NCBI RefSeq assembly: GCF_004745645.1
Contig: NZ_SRMB01000002.1
Coordinates: 434,001 to 498,000, forward strand
Reading direction: 5' to 3'
DNA length: 64,000 nt
From: Hymenobacter metallicola
Lineage (GTDB): Bacteria > Bacteroidota > Bacteroidia > Cytophagales > Hymenobacteraceae
Below are positions 1 through 9,463 of the stretch, piece by piece; position 1 is the first letter of the stretch, and each line of letters opens with the position of its first letter. The notes below the pieces were generated by a model. It saw only the letters and a program-made list of their open reading frames with translations. It ran no database searches and had not been told where the DNA came from. Both the position numbers and the translations under genes were made by a program.

Positions 1-950
1 TTATGAATTTCGCCGGTAATCTTGTCGAACAACCCCGGGGCGTGCCACAGGGTCTGATCCTTTTCGGCCAACGCGTAGCCCTTGCCCTTCACCGTCACGC
101 AGTGCAGGATTTTGGGGCCGGGAATGCTTTTCAGGTCGTTTAGAATGGTGGCCAGGTGCTGCACGTCGTGCCCATCCACGGGGCCGAAGTAGCGGAACTT
201 GAGGGCCTCAAACAGGTTGCTTTGCTTGAGCAGCGTGGCTTTCATGGCCGACTCTACCTTGCGGGCAATCTGCTGGGGGTTGGGGCCAAACTTACTGAGC
301 TTGCCCAGCACGTTCCACAGCTCGTCGCGCACCTTGTTATAGGTGCGGGAAGTAGTAATGTCGGTCAGGTATTCCTTGAGCGCACCCACGTTGGGGTCGA
401 TGCTCATGCAGTTGTCGTTGAGGATGACCAGCAGGTTGGAGTTGGCCACCCCGGCATGGTTCAGAGCTTCGAAGGCCATACCGGCCGTCATGGCGCCGTC
501 GCCGATAACGGCAATGTGCTGCCGGTCCTTTTCACCTTTGTAATCGGAAGCCACGGCCATGCCCAGCGCGGCCCCGATGCTGGTGGAGCTGTGGCCCACA
601 CCGAAAGCATCGTACTCACTCTCCTTGCGCTTGGGAAAGCCCGACATGCCGCCGTAGCGCCGGTTGGTAGGGAATTGTTCCCGCCGCCCGGTCAGGATTT
701 TGTGGCCGTAAGCCTGGTGCCCCACGTCCCACACGAGCTGGTCGTAGGGCGTATTGAACACGTAGTGTAGGGCTACCGTCAGCTCCACCACTCCGAGCGA
801 GGCGCCGAAGTGCCCCCCGTAGATGGACACTGAGTCGATAATGAACTGTCGAAGCTCCTGGCTGACTTGCACCAGCTGGTCTTCACTGAGCTTTTTAAGG
901 TCGTCGGGCGAGTTTATAGCCGCCAGCAGTTCACCGGGTTCGACAATCAT
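1..950 (-). CDS. dxs: 1-deoxy-D-xylulose-5-phosphate synthase, N-terminal part (runs off the left edge)
   Basis: First enzyme of the non-mevalonate isoprenoid pathway: thiamine-diphosphate-dependent condensation of pyruvate and glyceraldehyde 3-phosphate in the cytosol. Translating the minus strand from ATG 950-948 gives about 316 residues, half of the usual 620-640, and the frame is open to the window edge. Family landmarks are clear: YGGHFGASLG near residue 45, WDVGHQAYGHKIL near 75, GHSSTSIGAALG near 115, and the ThDP/Mg motif GDGAMTAGMAFEALNHAG near 150 followed by NDNCMSI. The open reading frames on the plus strand here are shadows. It is divergent from the flippase-like gene at 1228. 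A TACCTTTG -7-like element lies about 95 bases upstream. Identity is very secure; only the 3' end is missing. Confidence 0.97.
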   Translation of the reverse strand, partial: MIVEPGELLAAINSPDDLKKLSEDQLVQVSQELRQFIIDSVSIYGGHFGASLGVVELTVALHYVFNTPYDQLVWDVGHQAYGHKILTGRREQFPTNRRYGGMSGFPKRKESEYDAFGVGHSSTSIGAALGMAVASDYKGEKDRQHIAVIGDGAMTAGMAFEALNHAGVANSNLLVILNDNCMSIDPNVGALKEYLTDITTSRTYNKVRDELWNVLGKLSKFGPNPQQIARKVESAMKATLLKQSNLFEALKFRYFGPVDGHDVQHLATILNDLKSIPGPKILHCVTVKGKGYALAEKDQTLWHAPGLFDKITGEIH

Positions 951-1227
951 CTTGGAAGAGGAGCAAGGAGGAGAGGTTCAGCAAGGCAACAGACAGAGGA
1001 GCCTAAAGGTTAAGCCTTTCGGAAATTTCCCCGCCTGTAACGCGCAAAGGTACGACTTTTCGCAGCTACCGGTTGTTGCTCGTCGGCACTGCCGCCGACC
1101 CGGGCAGCTCAGCCATAGAGTCAGGCCTTCAGTAAAGCATGATTTTGGCTAGTGGGGCTTAATCAGACTTTAACCCGAAAGGCTTAATTAATGCCTATTT
1201 TTGCCAGCCTCACCCCCTCTCCCACCT
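951..1227. promoter_or_regulatory. Divergent intergenic region with a possible dxs -7 element
   Basis: 277 bases separate dxs (minus) from the membrane protein gene (plus), so both promoters should lie here. On the minus strand, positions 1052-1045 read TACCTTTG, which matches the Bacteroidota -7 consensus TAnnTTTG, but no TTG is found at the expected distance upstream. No plus-strand match was found for the gene at 1228. No hairpin or short gene was recognised. Confidence 0.35.
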
Positions 1228-2301
1228 ATGCCGCTCACCCAGCAGAACAATCAGGAGCAGCAACTGCTCGACAAGCTTAAACCGTCGCGCATCATCCTGC
1301 CGGTGCTTATCGGGCTGAGCGTGGTAGGTTTTATGTTCTGGCGCAGCTACCAGCCCGGCGACCTGGCCCCGCTGGCCGACGCCAAGCTGCACTGGCTGCT
1401 CATCATGCTGGCCGTTCTGTTGGCGCGCGACCTGGGCTACATCTACCGCATCCGCCACATTTCGGAACGAGTGCTGAGCTGGCGCCAAAGCCTGGACGTA
1501 ATTATGATCTGGGAATTTGCCTCCTGCGTGCTGCCCTCGGCGGTGGGCGGCACGGCCGTGGCCTCTTTTATTCTCAACAAAGAAGGTATTTCGCTGGGCA
1601 AGTCGATGGCCTACGTGATGGTGACGGCCCTGCTCGACAACCTCTACTATGTCGTGACGGTACCCTTGGTGGTGTGGCTGGCGGGCAACGCGCTGTACCC
1701 GCACGAGGCTTTGCAGGGCGGCTTGGTGGCCACACTCAAAATAGCCTTTGTGGTGAGTTACGTACTGGTAACGCTCTACGCCTTGCTGATGCTCTACGCC
1801 ATCTTCGTGAACCCTGAATCGGTGAAACGGCTACTGGTACGGCTCTTTTCTATCAAGGGCCTGCGCCGCTGGCGGGCCAAGGCCTACCAGCACGGCAACG
1901 AGGTAGTGTGGGCCTCGGCCCAGCTGCGCGGCAATGGGGCCGGCTACTGGCTGCGTGCCATTGGCTCCACCTTTTTCGTCTGGACGGCCCGCTACCTGGT
2001 TATCGGCTGCATTATTGCCGCCTTCGTGCACGTGAGTTGGGACGAGTTTCTGCTGATTTTTGGCCGTAACCTCACCTACAAGGTTATCCTGCTCATTGCC
2101 ATTACGCCCGGCGGCGCCGGCATTGCCGAAGGAGCTTTCCCCACCTTTTTCGGCAAGTTTATCGGCACGCCTACTATGACTAACTTCGTGGTCCTGCTCT
2201 ACCGCATGGTTACGTATTACCTGTACCTGATACTCGGGGCCGTTTTCCTGCCCCGTTGGGTAGCCCGGGTGTTTCGTGGGCGGCAGTCTGGGGCTAGGTA
2301 G
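1228..2301 (+). CDS. Flippase-like membrane protein (lysylphosphatidylglycerol synthase TM domain, UPF0104/YbhN type)
   Basis: A polytopic inner-membrane protein of 357 residues with about eight hydrophobic segments, beginning with IILPVLIGLSVVGFMFW near residue 20 and ending with a hydrophobic segment before a basic tail. The segment PGGAGIAEGAF near residue 300 is the characteristic C-terminal motif of the LPG_synthase_TM/flippase-like family. The soluble lysyl-transferase domain of MprF is absent, so only lipid or glycan transport roles are plausible; the substrate cannot be told. ATG 1228 is preferred over an in-frame TTG at 1201 that only adds a proline-rich octapeptide. The gene is convergent with the secreted fusion protein gene on its right and is not in an obvious operon. 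Confidence 0.85.
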   Translation: MPLTQQNNQEQQLLDKLKPSRIILPVLIGLSVVGFMFWRSYQPGDLAPLADAKLHWLLIMLAVLLARDLGYIYRIRHISERVLSWRQSLDVIMIWEFASCVLPSAVGGTAVASFILNKEGISLGKSMAYVMVTALLDNLYYVVTVPLVVWLAGNALYPHEALQGGLVATLKIAFVVSYVLVTLYALLMLYAIFVNPESVKRLLVRLFSIKGLRRWRAKAYQHGNEVVWASAQLRGNGAGYWLRAIGSTFFVWTARYLVIGCIIAAFVHVSWDEFLLIFGRNLTYKVILLIAITPGGAGIAEGAFPTFFGKFIGTPTMTNFVVLLYRMVTYYLYLILGAVFLPRWVARVFRGRQSGAR

Positions 2302-2384
2302 AGCATACCCGCGCAGCTCTACAACCGGCGGGCTTTCCGCGTGAGCATCCCAGTCACTCCTTGCAAAGGGTGAGCTCGTAATGA

Positions 2385-4967
2385 TTACGGTTTGCTGATT
2401 TCCAGTTGCGGAGCTGGTTCCGCGGGCTGCGGACGTTGGTAGCTTTGCCAGAACAGGAGCCGGTAAGGCACCTTCGCCACCTGCCAAAGCTCTCCGCGGC
2501 GAAGCTCCGGGTCTGCCTCGGCAGCCAGCAAATCGGCCGCGGCGGGCTGGGGCAGTGGGGTAAAATACTCCTCGCAGGACTTTTGGGCATAGAACGGTTT
2601 GCCGCCCAGCCGACGGCCAATGCTCACCGCTTGCGCTACGCTGCTTACCACGTGGTAACGCCCCTTGTCGCCCTGCTGCTTATACGTGACAACGTGGACC
2701 TTACGATGGTCGGAAAAAACGTCGGAATACAGGCGGGCAATGTCACTTTTCGTACCGTGGTATTTCCGGGCAATGGCATTGTTCTTCACCGTGTCTTCCT
2801 GCCATAACGCTTCGTAGCGCACCACGGCGTAATCGCGCTGGCGCACGTACACTTTCCCGGCGTAGCCACTGACCAGATACATGCCCGTCGCCCGATTGGT
2901 CGCGCGCTTCACGGCAAAGCGAATCACGTAGACCGTCTCACCGCCCCGCTGCTGGATGCTGTCTAGCTGCAGGTGGTACTTGCCTAGCGTACCCGTCTTG
3001 AAGAGGGGCGAAATGCGCACGGGGTCGGAGCCGGCCGTGAAGAAGCCATGGCCGGGTTCCAGGTATACCGAGCAATTGGCCGGCTCCTGGTCGGGTACCA
3101 GCGCGTGCTTTTCCCGCACCACATGGGTTTGTTTGGGTCCCAGCATCAGGAAGCCCCCGCCCCAGTCCTTGAACCCGGCCGGGTCGAGCACGTCACTTAC
3201 ATATTCTACCTCGTAGCGCAGGGTATCGAAATTGGTAATCCGGCGGTGGGAGTAGACCCGGGCAGTGTAGGCTTGCCGCTCGTAGTTGGCAGGCACTGCC
3301 TGAATTACCTTTTTCATAATCCGCCGCGGGTCCTGCGACTGGGCACTCACCCGAACATCAGCCAGGGCAAAGGCGGCGGGCACAAGCTGGACCACCAGCG
3401 GAGCCGCCGCCGAGCGGGCCGCCAACGCAACCGGCTCGTAGCCAAGGCTGCTGACCTGCACGATTTCGCCCGGCTGACTCGGCAACCGGAAACGGCCCTG
3501 GGCGTCGGCAATGGTTCCGGTGCTTCGGCTGGGTACAGCTATGGTCGCAAACGGAACGGGAGCAGCGGTTTTACGGTCGAGCACGATGCCCGTCAGCAGC
3601 AAGGCTGGTCCGGCCTTGCCCACGGGCCGGGTGGCGGGGTTCAACCCACGCCGCGGCGGACTCGTTGCGGCACCTGCTGGGCCGGCAGTAGCCGCCGCAG
3701 GTGCCACCGTAGCGCCCAGTGCCGCGTGCGGTGGGTTAACGGATGCCAGAAACAGAAACCCATCCACAACCTCACTCCAGGGCCCCGTCAGTGGCTTGTA
3801 CTCGAAAGCGTAAGTCGTGAGCATTTGCCCCGGAGCATCGTGCTTCAGACTCACGAAGCTGTACTCCTGCCCTTTGGCCAATAGCTGCGCTTCCAGCGTA
3901 CCAGCAGCGGGCGGAGGCACGGCCAGGGGTTTGCCCCAGGAGCCAAAACCGTGGGTGCCGCCGCCCGCCAGGGTGCCCAGCACGTACACCGCATCCGGGC
4001 CCAACTTGGCTTTCACGGCCTGCCCCATCGAGCGAAATTTCTTTACATCATCGCCACTCAGGACGGGCACCTGGTTGGCCAGGTGCCCTAGCGCCCCCCA
4101 GCAAATCACCTTTTCCCGAGGGTGGTGGCGCACGTACCAAAGCAGATTATCGGCCATCTGGGCATCGCGCGGGTTGCTGGTAGTGGCCGTCCACTCCGTA
4201 GAGTCGCGCACGCCGGGGTCGTTGGTGGCGTAGTCGTGGGCCAGGGCTTGCAGGCTGCGCAGGTTTTGCAGCCAGAACGTGGCCCGCTCCCGCCGCGGCG
4301 CATCGGCCCCGGCCGCAATTTTTTCCAGCAGCCGGCGGGCTTTGCCCAGTTGCACATCAAAAATCAGAAGCTGGTGGGTGGGCGGAAAAAGGAAGTTTTC
4401 CCCCATCGTACTCAGGCACTCTTCCAGGTAGTCGTAGGCTAACTCGCTGCTGCCTTTTTCGGGTTTTAGCAGCGCTTCCAACTCCTCTAACTGGCTTTCC
4501 TGGTAAGCTCCGCTGAGCTGATAATCGAAGCCCGCGACCCGCAGCCGCCCTTTGCCCAGCAGCGGCAGCAGGGCCTGAAACTCCTGGGTGCCGGTCCACA
4601 CATGAAACACGCTGGCCTCAATAGCCTCTTGCACGGGCACGCCGGCCGAAATCTCCCGCTGGGCCTTGTCCAGCTCGTAGAATCCGCTTTCGAAAGCCAC
4701 GGTGGTAAAGCCCAGCCGCTGCTGCAGGAAGCGTATCAGCCGAATTTTAGCTTCGGTCACATTCCCTTCGCCGTGGGTAGGCTCGCCCAGCATCACGACC
4801 TGCGCCTGGCCTATTTCCCGCGCCAGAAATTCCAGGTCGGCCAAGCTGGTATCCGTGGGGCTGATGCTGCGAACAGGGTGTATCGGCAAAGAAGCCTGGG
4901 CTCGAGCTGCGGTAGTAAAGGCCACCCACAGAACGCAGGCGGCCAGCAAACGGGAAATAAAAAACAT
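2385..4967 (-). CDS. Secreted erythromycin-esterase-family protein fused to a carboxypeptidase-regulatory-like domain and a large C-terminal domain
   Basis: 860 residues with a signal peptide (residues 1-23, cut after ARA). Residues about 30-410 form an erythromycin esterase-like domain: VMLGEPTHGEGN carries the family His and Glu, TVAFESGFYELD follows, and GALGHLANQVP near residue 290 holds the second His. A low-complexity Ala/Pro/Gly linker (about 412-455) leads to a CarboxypepD_reg-like beta-sandwich (about 456-540, LTGIVLDRKTAAPVPFATI to SSLGYEPVAL). The remaining 300 residues (RRIMKKVIQAVPANYERQAY onward) resemble the C-terminal region that follows such domains in many Bacteroidota exported proteins. 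True macrolide hydrolysis is not implied; most Bacteroidota members of this family have no known substrate. The start is followed by a textbook signal peptide. The fusion order is unusual. It is probably monocistronic. Confidence 0.85.
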   Translation of the reverse strand: MFFISRLLAACVLWVAFTTAARAQASLPIHPVRSISPTDTSLADLEFLAREIGQAQVVMLGEPTHGEGNVTEAKIRLIRFLQQRLGFTTVAFESGFYELDKAQREISAGVPVQEAIEASVFHVWTGTQEFQALLPLLGKGRLRVAGFDYQLSGAYQESQLEELEALLKPEKGSSELAYDYLEECLSTMGENFLFPPTHQLLIFDVQLGKARRLLEKIAAGADAPRRERATFWLQNLRSLQALAHDYATNDPGVRDSTEWTATTSNPRDAQMADNLLWYVRHHPREKVICWGALGHLANQVPVLSGDDVKKFRSMGQAVKAKLGPDAVYVLGTLAGGGTHGFGSWGKPLAVPPPAAGTLEAQLLAKGQEYSFVSLKHDAPGQMLTTYAFEYKPLTGPWSEVVDGFLFLASVNPPHAALGATVAPAAATAGPAGAATSPPRRGLNPATRPVGKAGPALLLTGIVLDRKTAAPVPFATIAVPSRSTGTIADAQGRFRLPSQPGEIVQVSSLGYEPVALAARSAAAPLVVQLVPAAFALADVRVSAQSQDPRRIMKKVIQAVPANYERQAYTARVYSHRRITNFDTLRYEVEYVSDVLDPAGFKDWGGGFLMLGPKQTHVVREKHALVPDQEPANCSVYLEPGHGFFTAGSDPVRISPLFKTGTLGKYHLQLDSIQQRGGETVYVIRFAVKRATNRATGMYLVSGYAGKVYVRQRDYAVVRYEALWQEDTVKNNAIARKYHGTKSDIARLYSDVFSDHRKVHVVTYKQQGDKGRYHVVSSVAQAVSIGRRLGGKPFYAQKSCEEYFTPLPQPAAADLLAAEADPELRRGELWQVAKVPYRLLFWQSYQRPQPAEPAPQLEISKP

Positions 4968-5077
4968 GCCCTATAGATAAGCGTCACAAAAAATATAGAG
5001 CTAATCTAATTCTTTTTACCGGGCCTTGACCACCTGTCGAGCTTACCAAGCTAATTTACAGCTCAACTGGCGCTGTA

Positions 5078-5128
5078 CCCAGCAAAAAAGGCTGCTTCCC
5101 GGGGTGGGAAGCAGCCTTTTTTGCTGGG
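5078..5128 (-). terminator. Strong hairpin terminator of the small lipoprotein gene
   Basis: A perfect 23-base inverted repeat (5078-5100 and 5106-5128) encloses a 5-base loop. The stem carries A-runs and T-runs at its base, so it works in either direction. It lies 16 bases after the stop of the minus-strand lipoprotein gene and so ends that transcript. Confidence 0.9.
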
Positions 5129-5143
5129 TAGCTAAACCGGAAA

Positions 5144-5560
5144 CTATTCCTTCTCGAGGCGCAGCTCGGCACCCTCGGGGCTTTTCAGCGTGAGCTTGTC
5201 GTCGGTCAGCGTCACCACGTCGAAGCTGTTGCTAGTGGCGGCGCCGTCGGGGGTCAGCATGATTTTCTTACCGGGCTGGTCAAAGGTGTACTTGCCATTC
5301 ACGGCCCCGGCGGGCGAGGTCATGTTGTACTGGCCGTTGGCAAAGAAGGTGATCCGCTCGTCTTCCTGGGCGTCGGTCTGCTTTACTTTGTCGCCGCCGG
5401 CGCTGAGCTCTTTATCCGTTTTCCAGACTTTGCTTTCAGTGCCGTAGAGCATGTTGACGCCTTCTACTTTGCCTTCCTTGCTACCGCAGGCCGACAGGAA
5501 CAACACGACCAGGGCCAGCAGGCTGGTCAGCAGACGAAAGGAAGTGGGGAGAGTTTTCAT
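5144..5560 (-). CDS. Small lipoprotein, lipocalin-like
   Basis: 138 residues from ATG 5560. The open frame continues upstream, but this start puts a lipoprotein signal (hydrophobic core, then LFLSAC, Cys25) at the N-terminus. The mature part begins with a charged stretch. It then shows alternating short beta strands such as ITFFANGQYNMTSP, GKYTFDQPGKKIML and DKLTLKSPEGAELRLEKE, a pattern typical of lipocalin-like domains in small Bacteroidota lipoproteins. Its role is unknown; an envelope location is inferred from the lipobox. It is monocistronic, ended by the hairpin at 5078-5128, and lies divergent to the LysM gene at 5784. Confidence 0.75.
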   Translation of the reverse strand: MKTLPTSFRLLTSLLALVVLFLSACGSKEGKVEGVNMLYGTESKVWKTDKELSAGGDKVKQTDAQEDERITFFANGQYNMTSPAGAVNGKYTFDQPGKKIMLTPDGAATSNSFDVVTLTDDKLTLKSPEGAELRLEKE

Positions 5561-5783
5561 GGGGAAAGAAAGGGTTTTTAGGGGAGGACAAAAACACTGT
5601 GCTGGCCCCGCACAAGGGGCCATTGCTGCGGTTCTTACGCGGCAGAAGCTAAAGAGTTAAGCCCCCGACCGTTGGGCTTGGCCGCCTACAACCTATTTAC
5701 CCTAAGGGCGTAAGAAGCCCTGATACCGTGGCCGTCAGGCACATGCGGTAGTTCTACTCCCCCACCTTAACCGACACACAACC

Positions 5784-6095
5784 ATGGGACTGTTTGATTT
5801 CCTGACCAATAAAGGCGAAGAAAAACCCGTTCAACCCGCCGCCAAACCTCAGCCCGCCGGGGGCACCGATTTTTTTGGCAATAATGCGGCCCCGGCCGCT
5901 GCCCCCGCGCAACCCGCTGCCGCAAAGGGCGTCTCTTATACCGTAGTAAGTGGCGATTCGCTGTCCAAGATTGCCAAAAACCACTACGGTGACGCTTCCA
6001 AGTGGCACCAGATTTACGAAGCTAACAAAGCCATCATTGGCAATAACCCCGACCATATCGAAGTTGGGCAACAGTTAACGTTACCTACTATTTAG
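5784..6095 (+). CDS. Stand-alone LysM protein of the Kbp/YgaU type
   Basis: 103 residues without a signal peptide or membrane segment, so it is predicted cytosolic. It starts MGLFDFLTNKGEE, runs through an Ala/Pro/Gln-rich linker (about 17-50), and ends with a LysM domain (about 52-103): YTVVSGDSLSKIAKNHYGDA, then IYEANKAIIGNNPDHIEVGQ. The phrase YEANKAII..PD.I..GQ.L is closer to the LysM domain of the E. coli potassium-binding protein Kbp (YgaU) than to peptidoglycan-binding LysM repeats. The BON domain that precedes LysM in Kbp is absent. The function is therefore open: ion or ligand binding is possible, cell-wall binding is unlikely without export. It is followed by its own terminator. Confidence 0.85.
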   Translation: MGLFDFLTNKGEEKPVQPAAKPQPAGGTDFFGNNAAPAAAPAQPAAAKGVSYTVVSGDSLSKIAKNHYGDASKWHQIYEANKAIIGNNPDHIEVGQQLTLPTI

Positions 6096-6120
6096 GTCCT
6101 TTTTTGCAGAAAAAGGTTGG

Positions 6121-6153
6121 AAACGCCGTCCTAGCTTAGGACGGCGTTTTTTC
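6121..6153 (+). terminator. Rho-independent terminator after the LysM gene
   Basis: A perfect 13-base stem (6121-6133 with 6137-6149, GC-rich centre) with a 3-base loop, followed by a T-run. It separates the LysM gene from the methionine operon promoter. Confidence 0.9.
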
Positions 6154-6194
6154 TTGCCCAATTTTTTGGAAAAACAAAAAAACTTTTTCCAGGA

Positions 6195-6225
6195 TTTGGT
6201 CTTTTCAATTCCACCCGTACATTTG
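6195..6225 (+). promoter_or_regulatory. Consensus Bacteroidota promoter of the metY leader
   Basis: TTTG at 6195-6198, 19 bases, then TACATTTG at 6218-6225: an exact match to the -33/-7 arrangement of the main sigma factor of Bacteroidota. The predicted transcript start near 6230 places the SAM riboswitch about 45 bases into the leader. Confidence 0.8.
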
Positions 6226-6275
6226 CAGTCACCAACCCGGTACTCCCCCAGAACGATGGGGCAGTTTTGAAAGAA

Positions 6276-6385
6276 TTTATACAGAAGCGGCGAGAGAACA
6301 GGCTCCCTGACCCGCTGGCAACCTTCATCTGAATGAAAGGTGCCAATTCCTGCCCGCATGGCGTAAGGCCCGCGGGAGCTATAAG
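6276..6385 (+). ncRNA. SAM-I (S-box) riboswitch aptamer
   Basis: The order of conserved S-box elements is complete. P1 pairs TTTATA (6276-6281) with TATAAG (6380-6385). The kink-turn side follows, then AGGCTCCCTGACCCGC, GCTGGCAACC (6314-6323) and, after a P3 hairpin, GGTGCCAATTCCTGCC (6339-6354). P4 with the GGAGCTATAAG closing strand ends the element. It lies in the leader of metY-metX-hom, the expected target of S-adenosylmethionine feedback. The expression platform is not obvious: no T-tract terminator follows, and the first ATG comes only 9 bases after P1, so control of translation of the leader ORF is possible. Confidence 0.88.
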
Positions 6386-6394
6386 TCGAGTACC

Positions 6395-6553
6395 ATGGAA
6401 AATAACCTCCCCTTCGTCTCTTTTGCCCCGTCCGCTTCAGCTGCCTTTGCGCCGGCTGAATTGCCGATGGGTTTTCGTGTTGCCACTGCTTCGGTCCTGG
6501 GCCAGCACAACGGGCGAATGCGAATGTGTTGTTGGAACCAGTGTTGTTGCTAG
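6395..6553 (+). CDS. Putative cysteine-rich leader peptide (uORF)
   Basis: A 52-codon ORF starts 9 bases after the riboswitch P1 stem. The first 41 codons look unremarkable. From an internal ATG at 6518 the last 11 residues read MRMCCWNQCCC, followed directly by TAG: five Cys codons and one Trp in nine codons, ending in three consecutive Cys codons. Such a C-terminal Cys run immediately before a stop is what cysteine-sensing attenuation peptides look like (polycysteine leader ORFs are known upstream of sulfur genes in mycobacteria). It lies in the transcript of metY, which assimilates sulfide. Whether translation begins at 6395 or 6518 cannot be decided. The function is inference; the Cys run is directly visible. 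Confidence 0.55.
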   Translation: MENNLPFVSFAPSASAAFAPAELPMGFRVATASVLGQHNGRMRMCCWNQCCC

Positions 6554-8154
<1,601 letters not shown>

Positions 8155-8431
8155 AGTAGAGAGGAGACGTGGCTAGCCCCATATGGACTGGCCTGCTCCA
8201 GCTACGGCAGCACTGGGAATGGCAGGGTGAGGAGTTGTGAGAGAGGAATCATCCTGACCATTCCGCAATAGCCCGGGTTGAGCCGGTAGCGGCGGTCCAA
8301 ATCCTTCATTGGGTGGGACTGATGCTAGAGAGGACCGACCAGCCGGTTCAGCCCGCGCGCTATTGTACTGACATCCCCGAGGAACAGCTGGCCTTGACTA
8401 GCCTGCTTCTTCGCTAACCATCTTTTGCAAC
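8155..8431 (+). other. metY-metX spacer
   Basis: 277 bases between two genes of one pathway, long for an operon. No consensus promoter, riboswitch or terminator was recognised. A 15-codon ORF at 8183 has no distinctive content. An internal promoter for metX remains possible. Confidence 0.4.
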
Positions 8432-9463
8432 ATGACTCAGCCACGGCTTTTGAACCTTCCGGCGGGACTCGCGCTTGAAAGCGGCGCGACGCTGGCTCCG
8501 GTGCAGATAGCCTACCATACGTTCGGCACGCTCAACGACGCCCGCGACAACGTGGTCTGGGTGTGCCACGCCCTGACGGCCAACGCCGACGTGCTCAGCT
8601 GGTGGGCCGGCCTGTTTGGCACCGGCGACTACTACGACCCGGCCGACTGGTTTATCGTCTGTGCCAACGTGCTGGGCTCCTGCTACGGCAGCACCGGCCC
8701 GCTAACAGCGGCCAGCGAAACCGCCCAGCCCCTGTACCAGCAGTTTCCGCTGGTAACCATCCGGGATATGGTAGCGGCGCACGAAGCCCTGCGTCGGCAG
8801 CTGGGCCTGGAGAAAATTCATACCCTGATTGGCGGCTCACTCGGGGGGCAGCAAGCCCTGGAATGGGCTATTGAGCAGCCCCAGGTGTTTGCGCACCTGG
8901 TAGTGCTAGCCACCAATGCGCAGCACTCCCCCTGGGGCATTGCCTTCAACGAAGCTCAGCGCCTGGCCATCTTCGCCGACCCTACCTACCACCAGGCGAC
9001 GCCAACCGGCGGCCAGCAGGGCCTGAAAGCCGCCCGGGCCACGGCCCTGCTCAGCTACCGCAGCTACGAGGCGTATGGCCGCACTCAGGCCGAGCCGGAT
9101 GCCAGCAAGCTTGATGCGTTTCGGGCCAGCTCCTACCAGCAGCACCAGGGCGACAAGCTCGTGGCCCGCTTCAATGCCTACAGCTACGTGGCACTTTCCC
9201 GCACCATGGATACCCATCACGTAGGCCGCGGCCGGGGTAGTGCGGCCTTGGCCTTAGCCCAGATCAGGGCCCGGACTCTGGTTATTAGCATTAGCTCCGA
9301 CGTGCTGTTTCCGCCCGCCGAGCAGCAGTTTCTGGCCCGGCACGTCGTGGGTGCCACCTATGCCGAAATGGATTCGGAGTACGGCCACGACGGATTCCTG
9401 ATTGAAACGGCCCAAATCACGCATTTACTCGAACAGTTTTATGTCCCTAGCCTTGTCCACTAA
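8432..9463 (+). CDS. metX: Homoserine O-acetyltransferase
   Basis: Transfers acetyl from acetyl-CoA to L-homoserine, giving the substrate of MetY. The 343 residues form an alpha/beta-hydrolase of the MetX family. The nucleophile elbow GGSLGGQQALEWA has Ser136, and SSDVLFPP carries the likely Asp290. EYGHDGFL carries His319, completing the triad. CHALTANADV and NVLGSCYGSTGP near residues 45 and 85 are also family signatures. The end of the gene overlaps the start of hom by 23 bases, so the two are co-transcribed and probably translationally coupled. Acetyl versus succinyl specificity cannot be read with certainty, but pairing with metY favours acetyl. Confidence 0.95.
   Translation: MTQPRLLNLPAGLALESGATLAPVQIAYHTFGTLNDARDNVVWVCHALTANADVLSWWAGLFGTGDYYDPADWFIVCANVLGSCYGSTGPLTAASETAQPLYQQFPLVTIRDMVAAHEALRRQLGLEKIHTLIGGSLGGQQALEWAIEQPQVFAHLVVLATNAQHSPWGIAFNEAQRLAIFADPTYHQATPTGGQQGLKAARATALLSYRSYEAYGRTQAEPDASKLDAFRASSYQQHQGDKLVARFNAYSYVALSRTMDTHHVGRGRGSAALALAQIRARTLVISISSDVLFPPAEQQFLARHVVGATYAEMDSEYGHDGFLIETAQITHLLEQFYVPSLVH

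Noticed and set aside
156-770. Plus-strand ORF of 204 codons over dxs
   Set aside because: It is a shadow of the dxs frame on the other strand; high GC produces long antisense frames throughout the window.
1191-1227. ATG at 1191 as start of the flippase-like gene
   Set aside because: It is out of frame with the 1228 reading frame.
2385-4967. Macrolide resistance gene
   Set aside because: Only the family fold is present; the protein is secreted and fused, and no resistance cluster or mobile element surrounds it.
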